A stretch of 64,000 nucleotides of DNA from Verrucomicrobiota bacterium (GCA_030830965.1 JAURLX010000004.1:1-64000); one strand, 5' to 3'; numbered from the stretch's first letter, positions 21,895 through 31,165 are shown. Notes: a model not told the origin generated them from the sequence alone. Numbers and translations: made by a program.

Positions 21895-22428
21895 ATGCCG
21901 GACGGCCTGTTCATCTTCTTTGCCGCCCTGACGCTGGGGGCGGCGTCCCTCCTCGTCCTGAGCCGCAACGCGGTCACCTCCGCGATGGGGATGATCCTCG
22001 CCCTCGTAGGCGTCGCGGCCGACTTCTTCCTGTTGGACGCCTACTTCCTCGGCGTCCTGCAGGTGCTCGTCTACGCCGGAGCCGTAATGGTCCTCTTCTT
22101 GTTCATCATCATGCTCCTCGACACCGAGGACCCCGCGGGCGCGTACCCCTGGAAGAAGGCGGCCGGAGGGCTCGCCCTGTTCTTCCTCCTGGCCGCCGGC
22201 GTCCTGTGGCTCTTCCACTGGTCCGGCGCCGTGCCCGCGACCCCCGCCGGAGCGACCCCGCCCGAGCTGACCGCCGCGCCCGCCGAGTTCGCGACCGCGG
22301 CGAAGGCCTTCGGTCGCCTCCTCTACACCAAGTACCTCCTGCCGCTGGAGATCGCCGGCCTGCTGCTCCTGACGGCGCTCGTGGGCGTCGTCTCGCTGAG
22401 CAAGGACGCCTCCGACGAGCGGGCCTGA
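21895..22428 (+). CDS. nuoJ: NADH-quinone oxidoreductase subunit J
   Basis: 177 residues, five hydrophobic segments. NuoJ features: [66 protein letters not shown], the conserved pi-bulge helix region of the subunit. It sits in the membrane arm of Complex I between NuoH and NuoK. First gene of a nuoJKLMN cluster. The ATG is preceded by CCCGACC, with no Shine-Dalgarno motif. Confidence 0.93.
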   Translation: MPDGLFIFFAALTLGAASLLVLSRNAVTSAMGMILALVGVAADFFLLDAYFLGVLQVLVYAGAVMVLFLFIIMLLDTEDPAGAYPWKKAAGGLALFFLLAAGVLWLFHWSGAVPATPAGATPPELTAAPAEFATAAKAFGRLLYTKYLLPLEIAGLLLLTALVGVVSLSKDASDERA

Positions 22429-22432
22429 AGCC

Positions 22433-22741
22433 ATGGAAAACACCTCCCTCGCCCACCATCTCCTCCTCGCGGGGCTCCTCTTCGCCCTCGGCCTGGTCGG
22501 CGTGCTCGTGCGCCGCAACCTGCTCGTCGTCTACATGTGCCTCGAGCTCATGCTCGCGGCGGCGACCCTCGCCCTCGTGGCCTTCTCGCGCTTCAACCGC
22601 ACGATGGACGGCGCGGTGCTCGTCTTCTTCGTCATCACCGTCGCCGCCGCCGAGGTGGCCGTCGGGCTCGCGCTCATCGTCGCCCTCTACCGGCGCCGGG
22701 GCACGGTGAGCTCCGACCGTCTCGACGTCCTCCGCCCCTGA
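22433..22741 (+). CDS. nuoK: NADH-quinone oxidoreductase subunit K
   Basis: 102 residues, three membrane helices. The two glutamates needed for proton translocation in NuoK are visible: in [16 protein letters not shown] (helix 2) and in [18 protein letters not shown] (helix 3). It starts 4 nt after the nuoJ stop and is followed by nuoL. Confidence 0.95.
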   Translation: MENTSLAHHLLLAGLLFALGLVGVLVRRNLLVVYMCLELMLAAATLALVAFSRFNRTMDGAVLVFFVITVAAAEVAVGLALIVALYRRRGTVSSDRLDVLRP

Positions 22742-22751
22742 CACTCCGAAG

Positions 22752-24593
22752 ATGTCCGCCGACCTCCCTGTCCTCGTCCACTGGATCCTCTTCCTGCCCC
22801 TCGGGGCGGCGGCGCTGCAGGCCCTCCTGCTCCGCCGGCAGGGCGCCCTCGCCTCGTGGCTCTCCACCGGCGCGGCGTTCGTCGGCGCGGGTCTCGCCCT
22901 GCGCATCCTGCTGACCTCGGAGGCCGACGTGCGCTGGCACGCCGAGCTCGCCCGTCTCGGCGAGATCTCGGTCGGCGTCGGCTACCTCGTCGACGCCCAT
23001 GCGCGCCTGATGCTCTTCGTCGTCACCTTCGTCGGGGCCCTCATCCACCTCTTCTCCGTCGGCTACATGGCCGACGACGGCGCGCGCGGCCGCTTCTTCG
23101 CCGGACTTTCCGTATTCATGTTCTCGATCCTGGGGATCGTCGTGGCGGACAACCTGCTGATGACCTTCGTCTTCTGGGAGCTCGTGGGCTTCAGCTCCTA
23201 CATGCTGATCGCACACTACTTCGACCGCGACTACGCCGCGGCCGCGTCGCGCAAGGCCTTCGTCGTGAACCGCGTCGGGGACCTTGGCTTCATCCTCGGC
23301 CTCGCCTTCTGCCTCTCCCGGTTCGGCACCCTGCAGTTCGAGGAGCTCCGCGCCCTCTCCCCCGCCGGCGGCTGGCCCTTCGCGCTCGGCGCGCTCCTCG
23401 CCTGCGGCTTCGTCGGCAAGTCCGCGCAGTTCCCCCTGCATGTCTGGCTGACCGACGCCATGGCCGGCCCGACGCCCGTCTCCGCCCTGATCCACGCCGC
23501 GACGATGGTCGCCGCAGGCGTCTACTTCATGGCGCGGATCTTCTTCCTGCTCGACCCGTCGCTCCTGCAGATCGTCGCCGTCTCCGGCGCGGGCATGGCC
23601 GCGCTGGGCGGCCTCTGCGCGCTGGCCCAGACCGACATCAAGAAGTCGCTGGCCTACTCGACCCTCGCGCACCTCGGCATCATGGCCTGCGCGCTCGGGC
23701 TCGGCCGTCCCGAACTCGCGCTGCTGCACATGGCGATGCACGCCTTCTTCAAGGCCACGCTCTTCCTCGGGGCCGGCTCGGTGATCCACGGGTGCCATCA
23801 CGAGCAGGACATGCTGAAGATGGGCGGGCTGCTGCGGAAGATGCCTGTCACCGCGGCGGCCTTCATCGCGGCCACGCTCTCCAACTGCGCCGTGCCGTTC
23901 CTCGCCGGATGGTATTCCAAGGACGCCGTCATCGAGGCGGCCTTCCATTCCGGCCGCGTCGCCGAGGCCGCCCTGCTCTCCGTCGCCGCGGTCGCCACGT
24001 GCCTCTACAGCGCGCGCATGATCCGCCTGGTCTTCCTCGGGACGCCCGCCTCGGAAGAGGCCTCCCACGCCCATGAATCGCCCTGGACGATGACCCTGCC
24101 GCTCGTGGTGCTGGGCCTCGGCTACTCGGTCTTCGGCGGCATGCTCGCGACGGCGATGGTGCCCGCCTCCGCGCTCTCGACCGTGGCCGGGCCGCTGGGC
24201 GCGATGACCTTCCACGCCGCGGCCCCGGCGACCGTCGTCGGGCTGGCCGCGCTCGTCCTCGGCGTCCTCGCCCTGAGGTTCTACACCGCGGAGCCCGGGC
24301 GTGACGCCCTGCGCGACCGCATGCCGCGCTTCTACGCCCTGCTCGAGCACCGCTGGATGGACGGACTCTACCGGTGGTACGTCGACTCCGTGCAGCGCCG
24401 CGTCGCCGAACTCGTCGCCTTCCTGGACCTGCTGCTGATCAACGGCGTCCTCGTGCGCTGGGTCGGCGCCGGCATCCCCGCCCTGCTCGGGTTCCTCTCC
24501 GGACGCGCCTTCCACGGCGGGCAGGCCCGCGCGTACGCGGCGTGGACCGCGGCCGGCGTGATCTTCATCGCCTGGATCCTCATCGCCCGCTGA
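22752..24593 (+). CDS. nuoL: NADH-quinone oxidoreductase subunit L
   Basis: 613-residue antiporter-like subunit at the distal end of the Complex I membrane arm. Motifs: LMTFVFWELVGFSSYMLI (key glutamate), AFVVNRVGDLGFILG, FPLHVWLTDAMAGPTPVSALIHAATMVAAGVYFMAR, TDIKKSLAYSTLAHLG, HAFFKATLFLGAGSVIHGCHHEQDMLKMGGL. The C-terminal lateral helix region is present (ending in FIAWILIAR). Its stop lies 2 nt before nuoM. Confidence 0.96.
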   Translation: MSADLPVLVHWILFLPLGAAALQALLLRRQGALASWLSTGAAFVGAGLALRILLTSEADVRWHAELARLGEISVGVGYLVDAHARLMLFVVTFVGALIHLFSVGYMADDGARGRFFAGLSVFMFSILGIVVADNLLMTFVFWELVGFSSYMLIAHYFDRDYAAAASRKAFVVNRVGDLGFILGLAFCLSRFGTLQFEELRALSPAGGWPFALGALLACGFVGKSAQFPLHVWLTDAMAGPTPVSALIHAATMVAAGVYFMARIFFLLDPSLLQIVAVSGAGMAALGGLCALAQTDIKKSLAYSTLAHLGIMACALGLGRPELALLHMAMHAFFKATLFLGAGSVIHGCHHEQDMLKMGGLLRKMPVTAAAFIAATLSNCAVPFLAGWYSKDAVIEAAFHSGRVAEAALLSVAAVATCLYSARMIRLVFLGTPASEEASHAHESPWTMTLPLVVLGLGYSVFGGMLATAMVPASALSTVAGPLGAMTFHAAAPATVVGLAALVLGVLALRFYTAEPGRDALRDRMPRFYALLEHRWMDGLYRWYVDSVQRRVAELVAFLDLLLINGVLVRWVGAGIPALLGFLSGRAFHGGQARAYAAWTAAGVIFIAWILIAR

Positions 24594-24595
24594 CC

Positions 24596-26116
24596 ATGGC
24601 CGCCCTTCCCGCCCAACTCCTGCAGGCCGTCGTCGCCACGCCCGTCGCGACGGGCCTGCTGCTCATCGCCGGCCGCAGGCTGCCGCGCGCGCTCGGCGAC
24701 TGGATCGCGCTCGCAGGCTTCGTCCTGCCGGCGGCGCTCGCGCCCTGGCTGCTTCTGACGTGGACCGACCTCTCAATCCCCCCGGAGGCCTTCCGCTCCG
24801 GAGGGCCCTGGGGGTTCGGCCTCTCCCTCAACGGCTTCAGCGCGCCGCTGCTGGCCATGACCTCGATCGTGGGGCTCGCGGCCGGCATCAAGGCGATGAC
24901 GCAGGACGTCGAGGCGCGTCACGCCTACCTGGGCCTGCTGCTGTTCATGCTGGGCGGCACGCTGGGCGTCTTCGCCACCGACCACGTCGTCGGCTTCTAC
25001 TTCTTCCACGAGTTCGCGCTCATCCCCACCTTCATCCTCACGCTCTTCTGGGGCGGCGAAGGCCGGCGGCCGGCGGCGATGCAGATGGCGATCTACCTGA
25101 CCGTGGGCGCGATGGCCTCGCTGGCCGGCATCCTCCTCGCCGTCGACGCCGCAGGCCTCGATTGGGCCGGAGCCACCTTCGAAGGCGTGGCCGACGCGCT
25201 GCTCGCCAAGGGGGCCCCGCGTGCCGCCGGGGCGCTGACGCTCTTCGGCCTCGGCACCTTGGCCTCGCTCTTCCCGTTCCATTCCTGGGCCGCATCCGGG
25301 TACTCGGCGGCGCCCACCCCCGCCGCGATGCTCCACGCAGGGGCGCTGAAGAAATTCGGCCTCTACGGCCTGGCGCTGCTCGGCCTCACCTCCCTGCGCG
25401 TGACCGAGGGCGCGCTCGGCGGCTGGCTGCTCTGGCTTGCCCTGGGCAACACCGTGCTGATCGGTCTCGTCTGCTTGACCCAGGTCGACCTCAAGCGCCT
25501 CGTCTCGTGGAGCTCGGTGGCGCACATGGGTCCGGTGTTCCTCGGCCTGTGGGTCGCGGGCGCCCGCGGCTCCGCCTCGGGGCTCGACGCCGCGGTCCTC
25601 CTGATGACCGCGCACGGGCTCTCCTGCGCCGCGCTGTTCCTGCTCTCCAACGACGTGCGCGTCCGCGCCGGCTCCTACCGTTTCGAGGAGATGGGCGGAC
25701 TCGCCTCCCGCGCGCCGGTGCTGGCCGCCATGTTCGTGGCCGCCTCGATGGCCTCCCTCGGCCTGCCCGGCTTCGGCAACTTCTGGGGTGAGATCGGCGT
25801 CTTCCTCTCCCTGCGGGCGGAGCCGCTCTGGATCCAGGCGCTCGCCGCCTCCACGGTGGTCATCACCGCGGTCTACACCCTGCGCGCCGTCGCGGCCGCG
25901 TTCTTCGGACCTGAGTCCGCGGCGTTGGCGCGACGGGCGGAGGCCGCGCCGTTCGGAGACATCGGCTGGACCTCGCGTCTGGCCGCCGGACTGCTGCTGG
26001 CCGCCCTCGTCGCCGTCGGCTTCATGCCCTCCCTTGTGACCGACTCCACCAACCGCGTCTCCGCTGACGTCGTGAAGTACGCGCGTCCCGCGGCCAAGAC
26101 CCCCTCCGCCCGATGA
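24596..26116 (+). CDS. nuoM: NADH-quinone oxidoreductase subunit M
   Basis: 506 residues, antiporter-like. The helix-5 glutamate is in YFFHEFALIPTFILTLFWGG, the helix-7 lysine motif appears as HAGALKKFGLYGLALL, and the quinone-side helices TQVDLKRLVSWSSVAHMGPV are conserved. The start at 24596 (2 nt after nuoL) was used; the ORF-track start at 24374 lies inside nuoL. The stop overlaps nuoN as ATGA. Confidence 0.95.
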   Translation: MAALPAQLLQAVVATPVATGLLLIAGRRLPRALGDWIALAGFVLPAALAPWLLLTWTDLSIPPEAFRSGGPWGFGLSLNGFSAPLLAMTSIVGLAAGIKAMTQDVEARHAYLGLLLFMLGGTLGVFATDHVVGFYFFHEFALIPTFILTLFWGGEGRRPAAMQMAIYLTVGAMASLAGILLAVDAAGLDWAGATFEGVADALLAKGAPRAAGALTLFGLGTLASLFPFHSWAASGYSAAPTPAAMLHAGALKKFGLYGLALLGLTSLRVTEGALGGWLLWLALGNTVLIGLVCLTQVDLKRLVSWSSVAHMGPVFLGLWVAGARGSASGLDAAVLLMTAHGLSCAALFLLSNDVRVRAGSYRFEEMGGLASRAPVLAAMFVAASMASLGLPGFGNFWGEIGVFLSLRAEPLWIQALAASTVVITAVYTLRAVAAAFFGPESAALARRAEAAPFGDIGWTSRLAAGLLLAALVAVGFMPSLVTDSTNRVSADVVKYARPAAKTPSAR

Positions 26117-27624
26117 CGACCATGTCCGCCGGCATCGACCTCGCCTTCAAGTCGCTCGCGCCGCGCGCGTCCGACTGGGCCGCGATCCTGCCCGAGCTCG
26201 GCGTGGCCGCGCTCTCGCTCTTCGCCCTTCTGCAGGCCATGGTGGTCCCCGCCCGCCTGCGCTGGCTCATCCCGGCGACCGCCCGGGCCGGGCTAGTACT
26301 CGTCGCCGTCATGGCCGTCACGGGCGACGGGGGCGTCGTCCGGCCCGCCGACGAAGCCCTCTTCGGCGGCCTGCTCCGGCACAACCTGCCGATGGCGGGA
26401 GTACGCCTGGTGTTCCTCTCCTCCGCGCTGCTCACCAGCCTGATGGCGGGGCGCTTCCTCGCCGCGCGCGGAGCCGGGCTGGCGGACTACCACCACGTGC
26501 TGCTCGTCGTGACGGCGGCCTTCATGCTGCTCGTGCAGTCCGACCACTTCGTGCCGTTCTTCGTCTCCCTCGAGACGGCCGCCGTCGGGCTCTACGTGCT
26601 CGTCGGCTACCTGCGTCGCAGCGAAGCCTCGCTCGAGGCGGGCGTGAAGTTCCTGGTCGCGGGCGGACTGAGCTCGGCGTTCCTGCTGATGGGCATGGTG
26701 CTCGTCTACGGCACGCTCGGCGGCCCCGGCGCAGGCGACTCGCTCTCGTTCCCGGCGATCGCCCGGGCCCTCGCCGCCGGCAAGGGCACCGTCCTCACCC
26801 TTGCGGGTGCGGCCATGATCGTTGGCGGGGCCGCCTTCAAGCTCGGCGCGTTCCCCTTCCACTCCTGGATCCCGGACGTCTACCAGGGCGCGCCGACCCC
26901 GACCACCGCCTACCTCGCGACGGCCTCCAAGGCCGCCGGGGCGCTCTCGCTCCTCCTGCTCGTGACCGGACCTTTCGCGCCTCTTGCGGCCAAGGTCGCC
27001 CCCGCCCTCGCCGGGCTGGCCCTGCTCACCCTGCTCGCAGGCAACCTGGCCGCGCTGGCCACGGCCGACATCAAGCGCGCGCTGGCGCTCTCCGGCGTCT
27101 CCCATGCCGGCTTCCTGCTCGCCGCGATCACGGCGGCGGTGGCCAGGACGGACGCGGAGGCTTTCAGCTACCCGGCCGAGAACGTGGTGGTGCTCTACCT
27201 GCTCGCTTATGTGGCGGGGACTTTCCTCACCCTGCATTCGCTCTCCGCGGTGCCGGCGAGGGAGGACCACGAACGGCCTTTCATCTCCCTGCGCGGCCTG
27301 ATACGCCGCTCCCCGGCGGCGACGGCGGGACTCTGCTTCGGCGTCGGCTCGCTGGCGGGCGTACCGCCCTCGGTCGGCTTCGTCACCAAGCTGCTCGTGC
27401 TCGCGCTGCTCGTGAAAGCCGGCCTCTGGTGGGTACTCGGGGCCGCCCTCGTCGGCGTCGCGATCAGCATCCATTACTACTTCGGCATCCTCCGGGAGGC
27501 GGTCTCCCGTCCCGGCGAGGACCGCGAGGACGCCGCCCCGCTCGAGGTCGGCGCGGTCTCGCGCTTCATCATCGGAGCCCTCTCGCTCAGCACACTGGCC
27601 GCCGGGGTCTTGATCCTGCTCTGA
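26113..27624 (+). CDS. nuoN: NADH-quinone oxidoreductase subunit N
   Basis: 503 residues, third antiporter-like subunit. Motifs: HFVPFFVSLETAAVGLYVLVGYLRRSEASLEAGVKF, LVGGAAFKLGAFPFHSWIPDVYQGAPTPTTAYLATASKAAG, TADIKRALALSGVSHAGFLL, and VPPSVGFVTKLLVLALLVKAG. It starts within the nuoM stop (ATGA); an in-frame ATG 9 nt downstream is an alternative. It ends the cluster: nuoA-I are not in this window. Confidence 0.95.
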   Translation: MTTMSAGIDLAFKSLAPRASDWAAILPELGVAALSLFALLQAMVVPARLRWLIPATARAGLVLVAVMAVTGDGGVVRPADEALFGGLLRHNLPMAGVRLVFLSSALLTSLMAGRFLAARGAGLADYHHVLLVVTAAFMLLVQSDHFVPFFVSLETAAVGLYVLVGYLRRSEASLEAGVKFLVAGGLSSAFLLMGMVLVYGTLGGPGAGDSLSFPAIARALAAGKGTVLTLAGAAMIVGGAAFKLGAFPFHSWIPDVYQGAPTPTTAYLATASKAAGALSLLLLVTGPFAPLAAKVAPALAGLALLTLLAGNLAALATADIKRALALSGVSHAGFLLAAITAAVARTDAEAFSYPAENVVVLYLLAYVAGTFLTLHSLSAVPAREDHERPFISLRGLIRRSPAATAGLCFGVGSLAGVPPSVGFVTKLLVLALLVKAGLWWVLGAALVGVAISIHYYFGILREAVSRPGEDREDAAPLEVGAVSRFIIGALSLSTLAAGVLILL

Positions 27625-27627
27625 CCG

Positions 27628-28575
27628 TCAGCCGCCCCTTCCCCGCCCGCGCGGGTGATGGCGGCGATGGGAGTCCGCCAGGGCCGAGCGTTCGACGGAG
27701 GCGTAGATCTGGGTCGTGGAGATGTCGGCATGGCCGAGCATCTCCTGGATCGAACGCAGGTCGGCCCCGCCCGCCAGCAGGTGCGTGGCGAACGCATGCC
27801 GGAGCAGGTGGGGCTTGACCGGAGCGTCGACCCCGGCGCGGCGCGCCGCGGCGCGGACGCCCAGCCAGAAGGTCTTGCGGGAGATCGCCACGCCTCGGGC
27901 GCTGAGGAAAAGCGCGCTGCCCGTGCGCGGTCCGGCCAGTGCCGGACGCGCGTCCTTCAGGTAGCGGGCCAGCGCGCGGAGCGCCAGGGCCCCTACCGGC
28001 ACGACGCGATCCTTCGAGCCCTTGCCGCGCACCCGGACGAGCGCCTCACGCTCGTCGACGGACTGGAGCTCGAGGCCGCAGAGCTCCGAGACGCGCAGGC
28101 CGGAACCGTACATCAGCTCGAGCATGGCGCGGTCGCGCAGCCCTTGGGGAGTCCGTTCGTCGGGCGCGGTCATGATGCGCGCGGCGTCCTCGGGCGAGAG
28201 CCGGCCGGGCAATCCGCGCCGGAAGCGCGGTCCCCGGGCCAGTTCGGAGAAGTCGTCGCGCCTGAGGCCGGTGCGCACGAGCTGGGCGGAGAACGACCGG
28301 ACGGCGGACAGACGGCGAGCGAGCGAGGCCGGCGCGTGGCCCCGTCGGCCCATCGAGCGCACCCATGACTCGAGATCCGCCAGCGTCACATCCGGCCAGC
28401 CGGCCCGACCGGCCCGGCCGCAGTGACGGGCGAACTCGGTCAGGTCCGACTCGTAGGCGGAGACGGTCAGGCGGGAGAGCCCCCGCTCCAGCGCAAGGTG
28501 GGCGAGGAACGCCTCCAGCGGCTCGGAAAGCCCGGCCGGCGCCGCCGGCGCACGTGGTTTCGCTCTTTTCGGCAT
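27628..28575 (-). CDS. xerD: Site-specific tyrosine recombinase, XerD type
   Basis: 315 residues. N-terminal SAM-like core-binding domain (LEAFLAHLALERGLSRLTVSAYESDLTEF) and catalytic domain with the full tyrosine recombinase set: R in GSGLRVSELCGL, K in GKGSKDRVVPV, HxxR in HLLRHAFATHLLAGG, H in LGHADISTTQIY with the nucleophile Y. Xer recombinases resolve chromosome dimers at dif with FtsK. A second Xer gene is at 49.5 kb. A -10-like AATACT ends 8 nt before the ATG, back to back with the argA promoter. The C-terminal ~15 residues are His/Arg/Gly rich. Confidence 0.88.
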   Translation of the reverse strand: MPKRAKPRAPAAPAGLSEPLEAFLAHLALERGLSRLTVSAYESDLTEFARHCGRAGRAGWPDVTLADLESWVRSMGRRGHAPASLARRLSAVRSFSAQLVRTGLRRDDFSELARGPRFRRGLPGRLSPEDAARIMTAPDERTPQGLRDRAMLELMYGSGLRVSELCGLELQSVDEREALVRVRGKGSKDRVVPVGALALRALARYLKDARPALAGPRTGSALFLSARGVAISRKTFWLGVRAAARRAGVDAPVKPHLLRHAFATHLLAGGADLRSIQEMLGHADISTTQIYASVERSALADSHRRHHPRGRGRGG

Positions 28576-28587
28576 CCTTCATCAGTA

Positions 28588-28615
28588 TTGCCCCGCCTTC
28601 CGCGGAGTCCATAAG
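28588..28615 (+). promoter_or_regulatory. Promoter of argA (leaderless type), overlapping the xerD promoter region
   Basis: TTGCCC, 16-nt spacer, CATAAG, then 8 nt to the ATG at 28624. The -35 box overlaps the complement of an AATACT element that sits 8 nt before xerD, so the two divergent promoters share about 40 bp. Confidence 0.5.
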
Positions 28616-28623
28616 GTTCGGGC

Positions 28624-29949
28624 ATGCCGAGCCCGCGCGAACGCGCCATGAAACCGACGGACCTGCGGGGAATCCTCCGCTACGTCCCGATGTTCCGCGA
28701 CCATGTCTTCGTGGTCGCGGTCGACGGCTCGGTCGTGGCCCACGAGAACTTCCTCAACATCGTGACCGACATCGCGGTGCTGCGCAGCCTCTCGATCAAG
28801 GTCGTCCTCGTCCACGGCATCGGCCACCAGCTGGTCGGGCTGGCGGGCGAGCACAACATCGCGCTCTCCGACGTGCAGGGCGAGGGCGTGACGGACGCCT
28901 CGACGATGTCGCTGGCCCGCGAGGCCTCGGCCCTCGTCTCGCAGACGGTGCTGGAGGCGCTCTCGCAGGCCGGGCTCCGCTGCGCCATCACCAACGCCGT
29001 GCGTTCGACCAAGGTCGGCGTCATCCGCGGCAAGGACCACCTCTACACCGGCAAGGTCGAGAAGGTGGACGCGACGCTATTCAAATCGATGCTCTCCCAG
29101 GACGTGCTGCCGCTCGTCACGCCGATCCTCTGCGACCGCGAGGGGCTCTCCCTCCGCGTGAACAGCGACCACCTGGCCATGGAGCTGGCGACGGCCCTCG
29201 GGGCCTCCAAGCTGATCTACCTCACGCCCTTCCCGGGCCTGCAGGTCGACGGCCAGGTGCAAGTCAATCTGCCGGAGGACGACCTCAAGCGCCTCCTCGC
29301 CGACAAGACGGCGAAGCTCGACCCCCGCGTCCGGAGCAAGGCCGTCCAGGCCGCGAAGGCCCTGGACCAGGACGTCCCCCGGGCGCACCTCCTCGACGGA
29401 CGCGTCTTCGGCTGCCTTCTGACCGAGATCTTCGACAAGGTCGGCCTCGGCACGATGATCCACGCCAACGACTACGACCGCATCCGGCAGGCCAGGAAGA
29501 AGGACGCCCAGGCGCTCTACAACCTCTCCAAGCATGGGGCCCGGTCGGAGGCCCTGGTCTCGCGGACGCGTCAGCAGATCGAGCAGTCCATCGGTCAGTT
29601 CTACGTCTACGAGATCGACGACAGCATCATCGGCTGCGCCTCGCTGCGCCCCTACGGCGACGGCAAGGTGATGGAGCTCGGCGCGGTCTACGTGCAGCCC
29701 TTCTACCACGGCCGCGGGGTGGGCCGAAAACTGGTCGAGTTCGCGAAGCGGCGCGCCAAGCAGATGGGCGCCAGGAAGCTGCTGGCGCTGACGACGCAGA
29801 CGCAGGGCTTCTTCCAATCCGCCTGCGGCTTCGTGACGGCCTCCGCCAAGGACCTCCCCGCGGAACGCCGCACCGAGCTCAAGAGCAGCGGGCGGAACTC
29901 CCTGGTGCTCTCCTTCCCGCTCTCCCGGCTCTCGGATTCGGTCCGCTGA
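28624..29949 (+). CDS. argA: Amino-acid N-acetyltransferase (N-acetylglutamate synthase)
   Basis: 441 residues with the ArgA architecture: an amino-acid-kinase-like domain (residues ~15-290: IKVVLVHGIGHQLV, RVNSDHLAMELATALGASKLIYLT) and a C-terminal GNAT acetyltransferase domain (~300-440: ELGAVYVQPFYHGRGVGRKLVEFAKRRAKQMGARKLLALTT). It makes N-acetylglutamate from glutamate and acetyl-CoA, the first step of arginine synthesis. The start at 28624 is preferred over the ATG 24 nt downstream because the promoter -10 ends 8 nt before it. No other arg gene is adjacent. Confidence 0.9.
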   Translation: MPSPRERAMKPTDLRGILRYVPMFRDHVFVVAVDGSVVAHENFLNIVTDIAVLRSLSIKVVLVHGIGHQLVGLAGEHNIALSDVQGEGVTDASTMSLAREASALVSQTVLEALSQAGLRCAITNAVRSTKVGVIRGKDHLYTGKVEKVDATLFKSMLSQDVLPLVTPILCDREGLSLRVNSDHLAMELATALGASKLIYLTPFPGLQVDGQVQVNLPEDDLKRLLADKTAKLDPRVRSKAVQAAKALDQDVPRAHLLDGRVFGCLLTEIFDKVGLGTMIHANDYDRIRQARKKDAQALYNLSKHGARSEALVSRTRQQIEQSIGQFYVYEIDDSIIGCASLRPYGDGKVMELGAVYVQPFYHGRGVGRKLVEFAKRRAKQMGARKLLALTTQTQGFFQSACGFVTASAKDLPAERRTELKSSGRNSLVLSFPLSRLSDSVR

Positions 29950-29950
29950 G

Positions 29951-30886
29951 TCAGGCCTTGCGGCTGAAGAACCCGCGCTGCTTCTCGGTCACGGGCCGTC
30001 CCATTCGCTCCAGCAACGAGAGGAAATCGTCCCAGACGGTCCGCTTGGCGGCGTCCGACGGATTGTGGAGCAGGTAGTTGGGATGGAAGGTGGGTAGGAG
30101 CGGAAGACCGGCCACCGAGGTCCACTTGCCGCGCACCTCGTTCATCTTCACGGCCGAACCGACGAGCGCCTCCATCGCGACCGCGCCCAGCCCCACCACC
30201 GCCTTGGGCGAGACGGCCGCGATCTGGGCGAGCAGATAGGGCCGGTTGAAGGCCAGCTCCCGCGAGGTCGGGGCGCGCTTGATGAACTCGGAGGCGGACT
30301 CGGGGCGCCAGCCCATCGCAGGCAGGAGCATCACCTCCTTCTCCTGGATGCCGGCGGCGGCCAGGATCTTGCGCAGCAGAGCGCCCGAGTCTCCGCAGAA
30401 AGGCGCGCCCGCGCGGATGTCCTCGGCCGAAGGCGCCTCGCCCACGAATACGATCTCGGCGTCAGCCGGCCCCTGACCGAGCACCGGAGCCGTCCCCGGC
30501 CTGAGATGCCGGGCGGTCTCGGGGCAGGCCAGGATGCGCTCCCGAATCCAGCGAAGACGCTCCTCCTTCGTGCCGGGAGGCAGGTCGAACCGGGGCGGTT
30601 CGGCGACCGAGATCTCCTTCGAAGCCTCCGCAGCCACGGGACGGGCACGCGAAGGCTTGGAGCCGGCCGAGCCCGAGGAGGAATGCCCCGGAGCCCTGGA
30701 GACCCGGCCGCCGCCCTCGGCGGTCGGGACCGGAGCCGCGGGTCGTGAAGGCTCGGCCGGGACGGCGCCGGCGAGGGAGCGCAGCAGATGCAGCGACTCA
30801 TCCGAAACCTTCACGTACTTCTCCCCCTCCGCCTTGCGGAGACGCAGCTCCTCGAGCAGCGCTTCCAATGCCTCGGCGGGGTCCAT
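29951..30886 (-). CDS. Family-4-like uracil-DNA glycosylase lacking Fe-S cysteines
   Basis: About 311 residues. The N-terminal ~100 residues look disordered (Pro/Ala/Ser rich). The C-terminal domain has family-4 UDG motifs: FVGEAPSAEDIRAGAPFCGDSGALL (catalytic motif A), a WRPES segment where the family usually has KCRPP, VVGLGAVAMEALVG, and the substrate motif HPNYLLHNP. Family 4/5 enzymes bind a 4Fe-4S cluster with four cysteines; here the domain has just ACPE at the first position and one cysteine in motif A, so the cluster should be absent. Predicted role: removal of uracil from DNA. The ORF-track start is a GTG; the ATG one codon later fits the promoter. Confidence 0.82.
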   Translation of the reverse strand: MDPAEALEALLEELRLRKAEGEKYVKVSDESLHLLRSLAGAVPAEPSRPAAPVPTAEGGGRVSRAPGHSSSGSAGSKPSRARPVAAEASKEISVAEPPRFDLPPGTKEERLRWIRERILACPETARHLRPGTAPVLGQGPADAEIVFVGEAPSAEDIRAGAPFCGDSGALLRKILAAAGIQEKEVMLLPAMGWRPESASEFIKRAPTSRELAFNRPYLLAQIAAVSPKAVVGLGAVAMEALVGSAVKMNEVRGKWTSVAGLPLLPTFHPNYLLHNPSDAAKRTVWDDFLSLLERMGRPVTEKQRGFFSRKA

Positions 30887-30894
30887 CACGACTC

Positions 30895-30923
30895 ATCGAC
30901 ATTCGTCCGGAAACCCGGGTCAA
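30895..30923 (-). promoter_or_regulatory. Promoter of the uracil-DNA glycosylase gene (leaderless type)
   Basis: Minus strand: TTGACC, 17-nt spacer, GTCGAT, then 8 nt to the ATG at 30886. The -35 is good and the -10 poor. Confidence 0.4.
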
Positions 30924-31165
30924 CCCGCAATCCCGAGGGGTTTTCCCGACCTAAGGGCGTTTTCTGGGAGAAACCCCCGATTGTGAATAAACTTGCCACT
31001 CGGACGGCGGCATACCTAATGACGGCTCAGGTTCAGTCCCTGAAATAACCAATATAAGGGGCTGACCCCGCAAGAATCCGGTGAGTTGACGGTCGTAAGA
31101 CGGCAAATCGAAATCCGAAGGTCGGAAACGGGCAATGCGGCGTAGGTAAGAAAACAAAGCAAAAC
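30924..31165 (+). other. Long AT-richer leader/intergenic region upstream of the RRM gene
   Basis: This stretch is visibly richer in A and T than the rest of the window, especially the last ~150 nt, which end in AAGAAAACAAAGCAAAAC just before the ATG. No Shine-Dalgarno motif is near the start codon. Possible -10-like tracts (CATACCTAAT, ATATAAGG) occur, but I cannot pick one promoter. A long structured 5' leader, as on cold-shock and RNA-binding-protein messages, is plausible but unproven. No ORF with coding features is seen here. Confidence 0.4.

Noticed and set aside
27628-28575. Mobile-element integrase
   Set aside because: The tyrosine recombinase is Xer-like in length and motifs, lies among housekeeping genes and has no att-like direct repeats or phage genes around it; the same holds for the copy at 49.5 kb.
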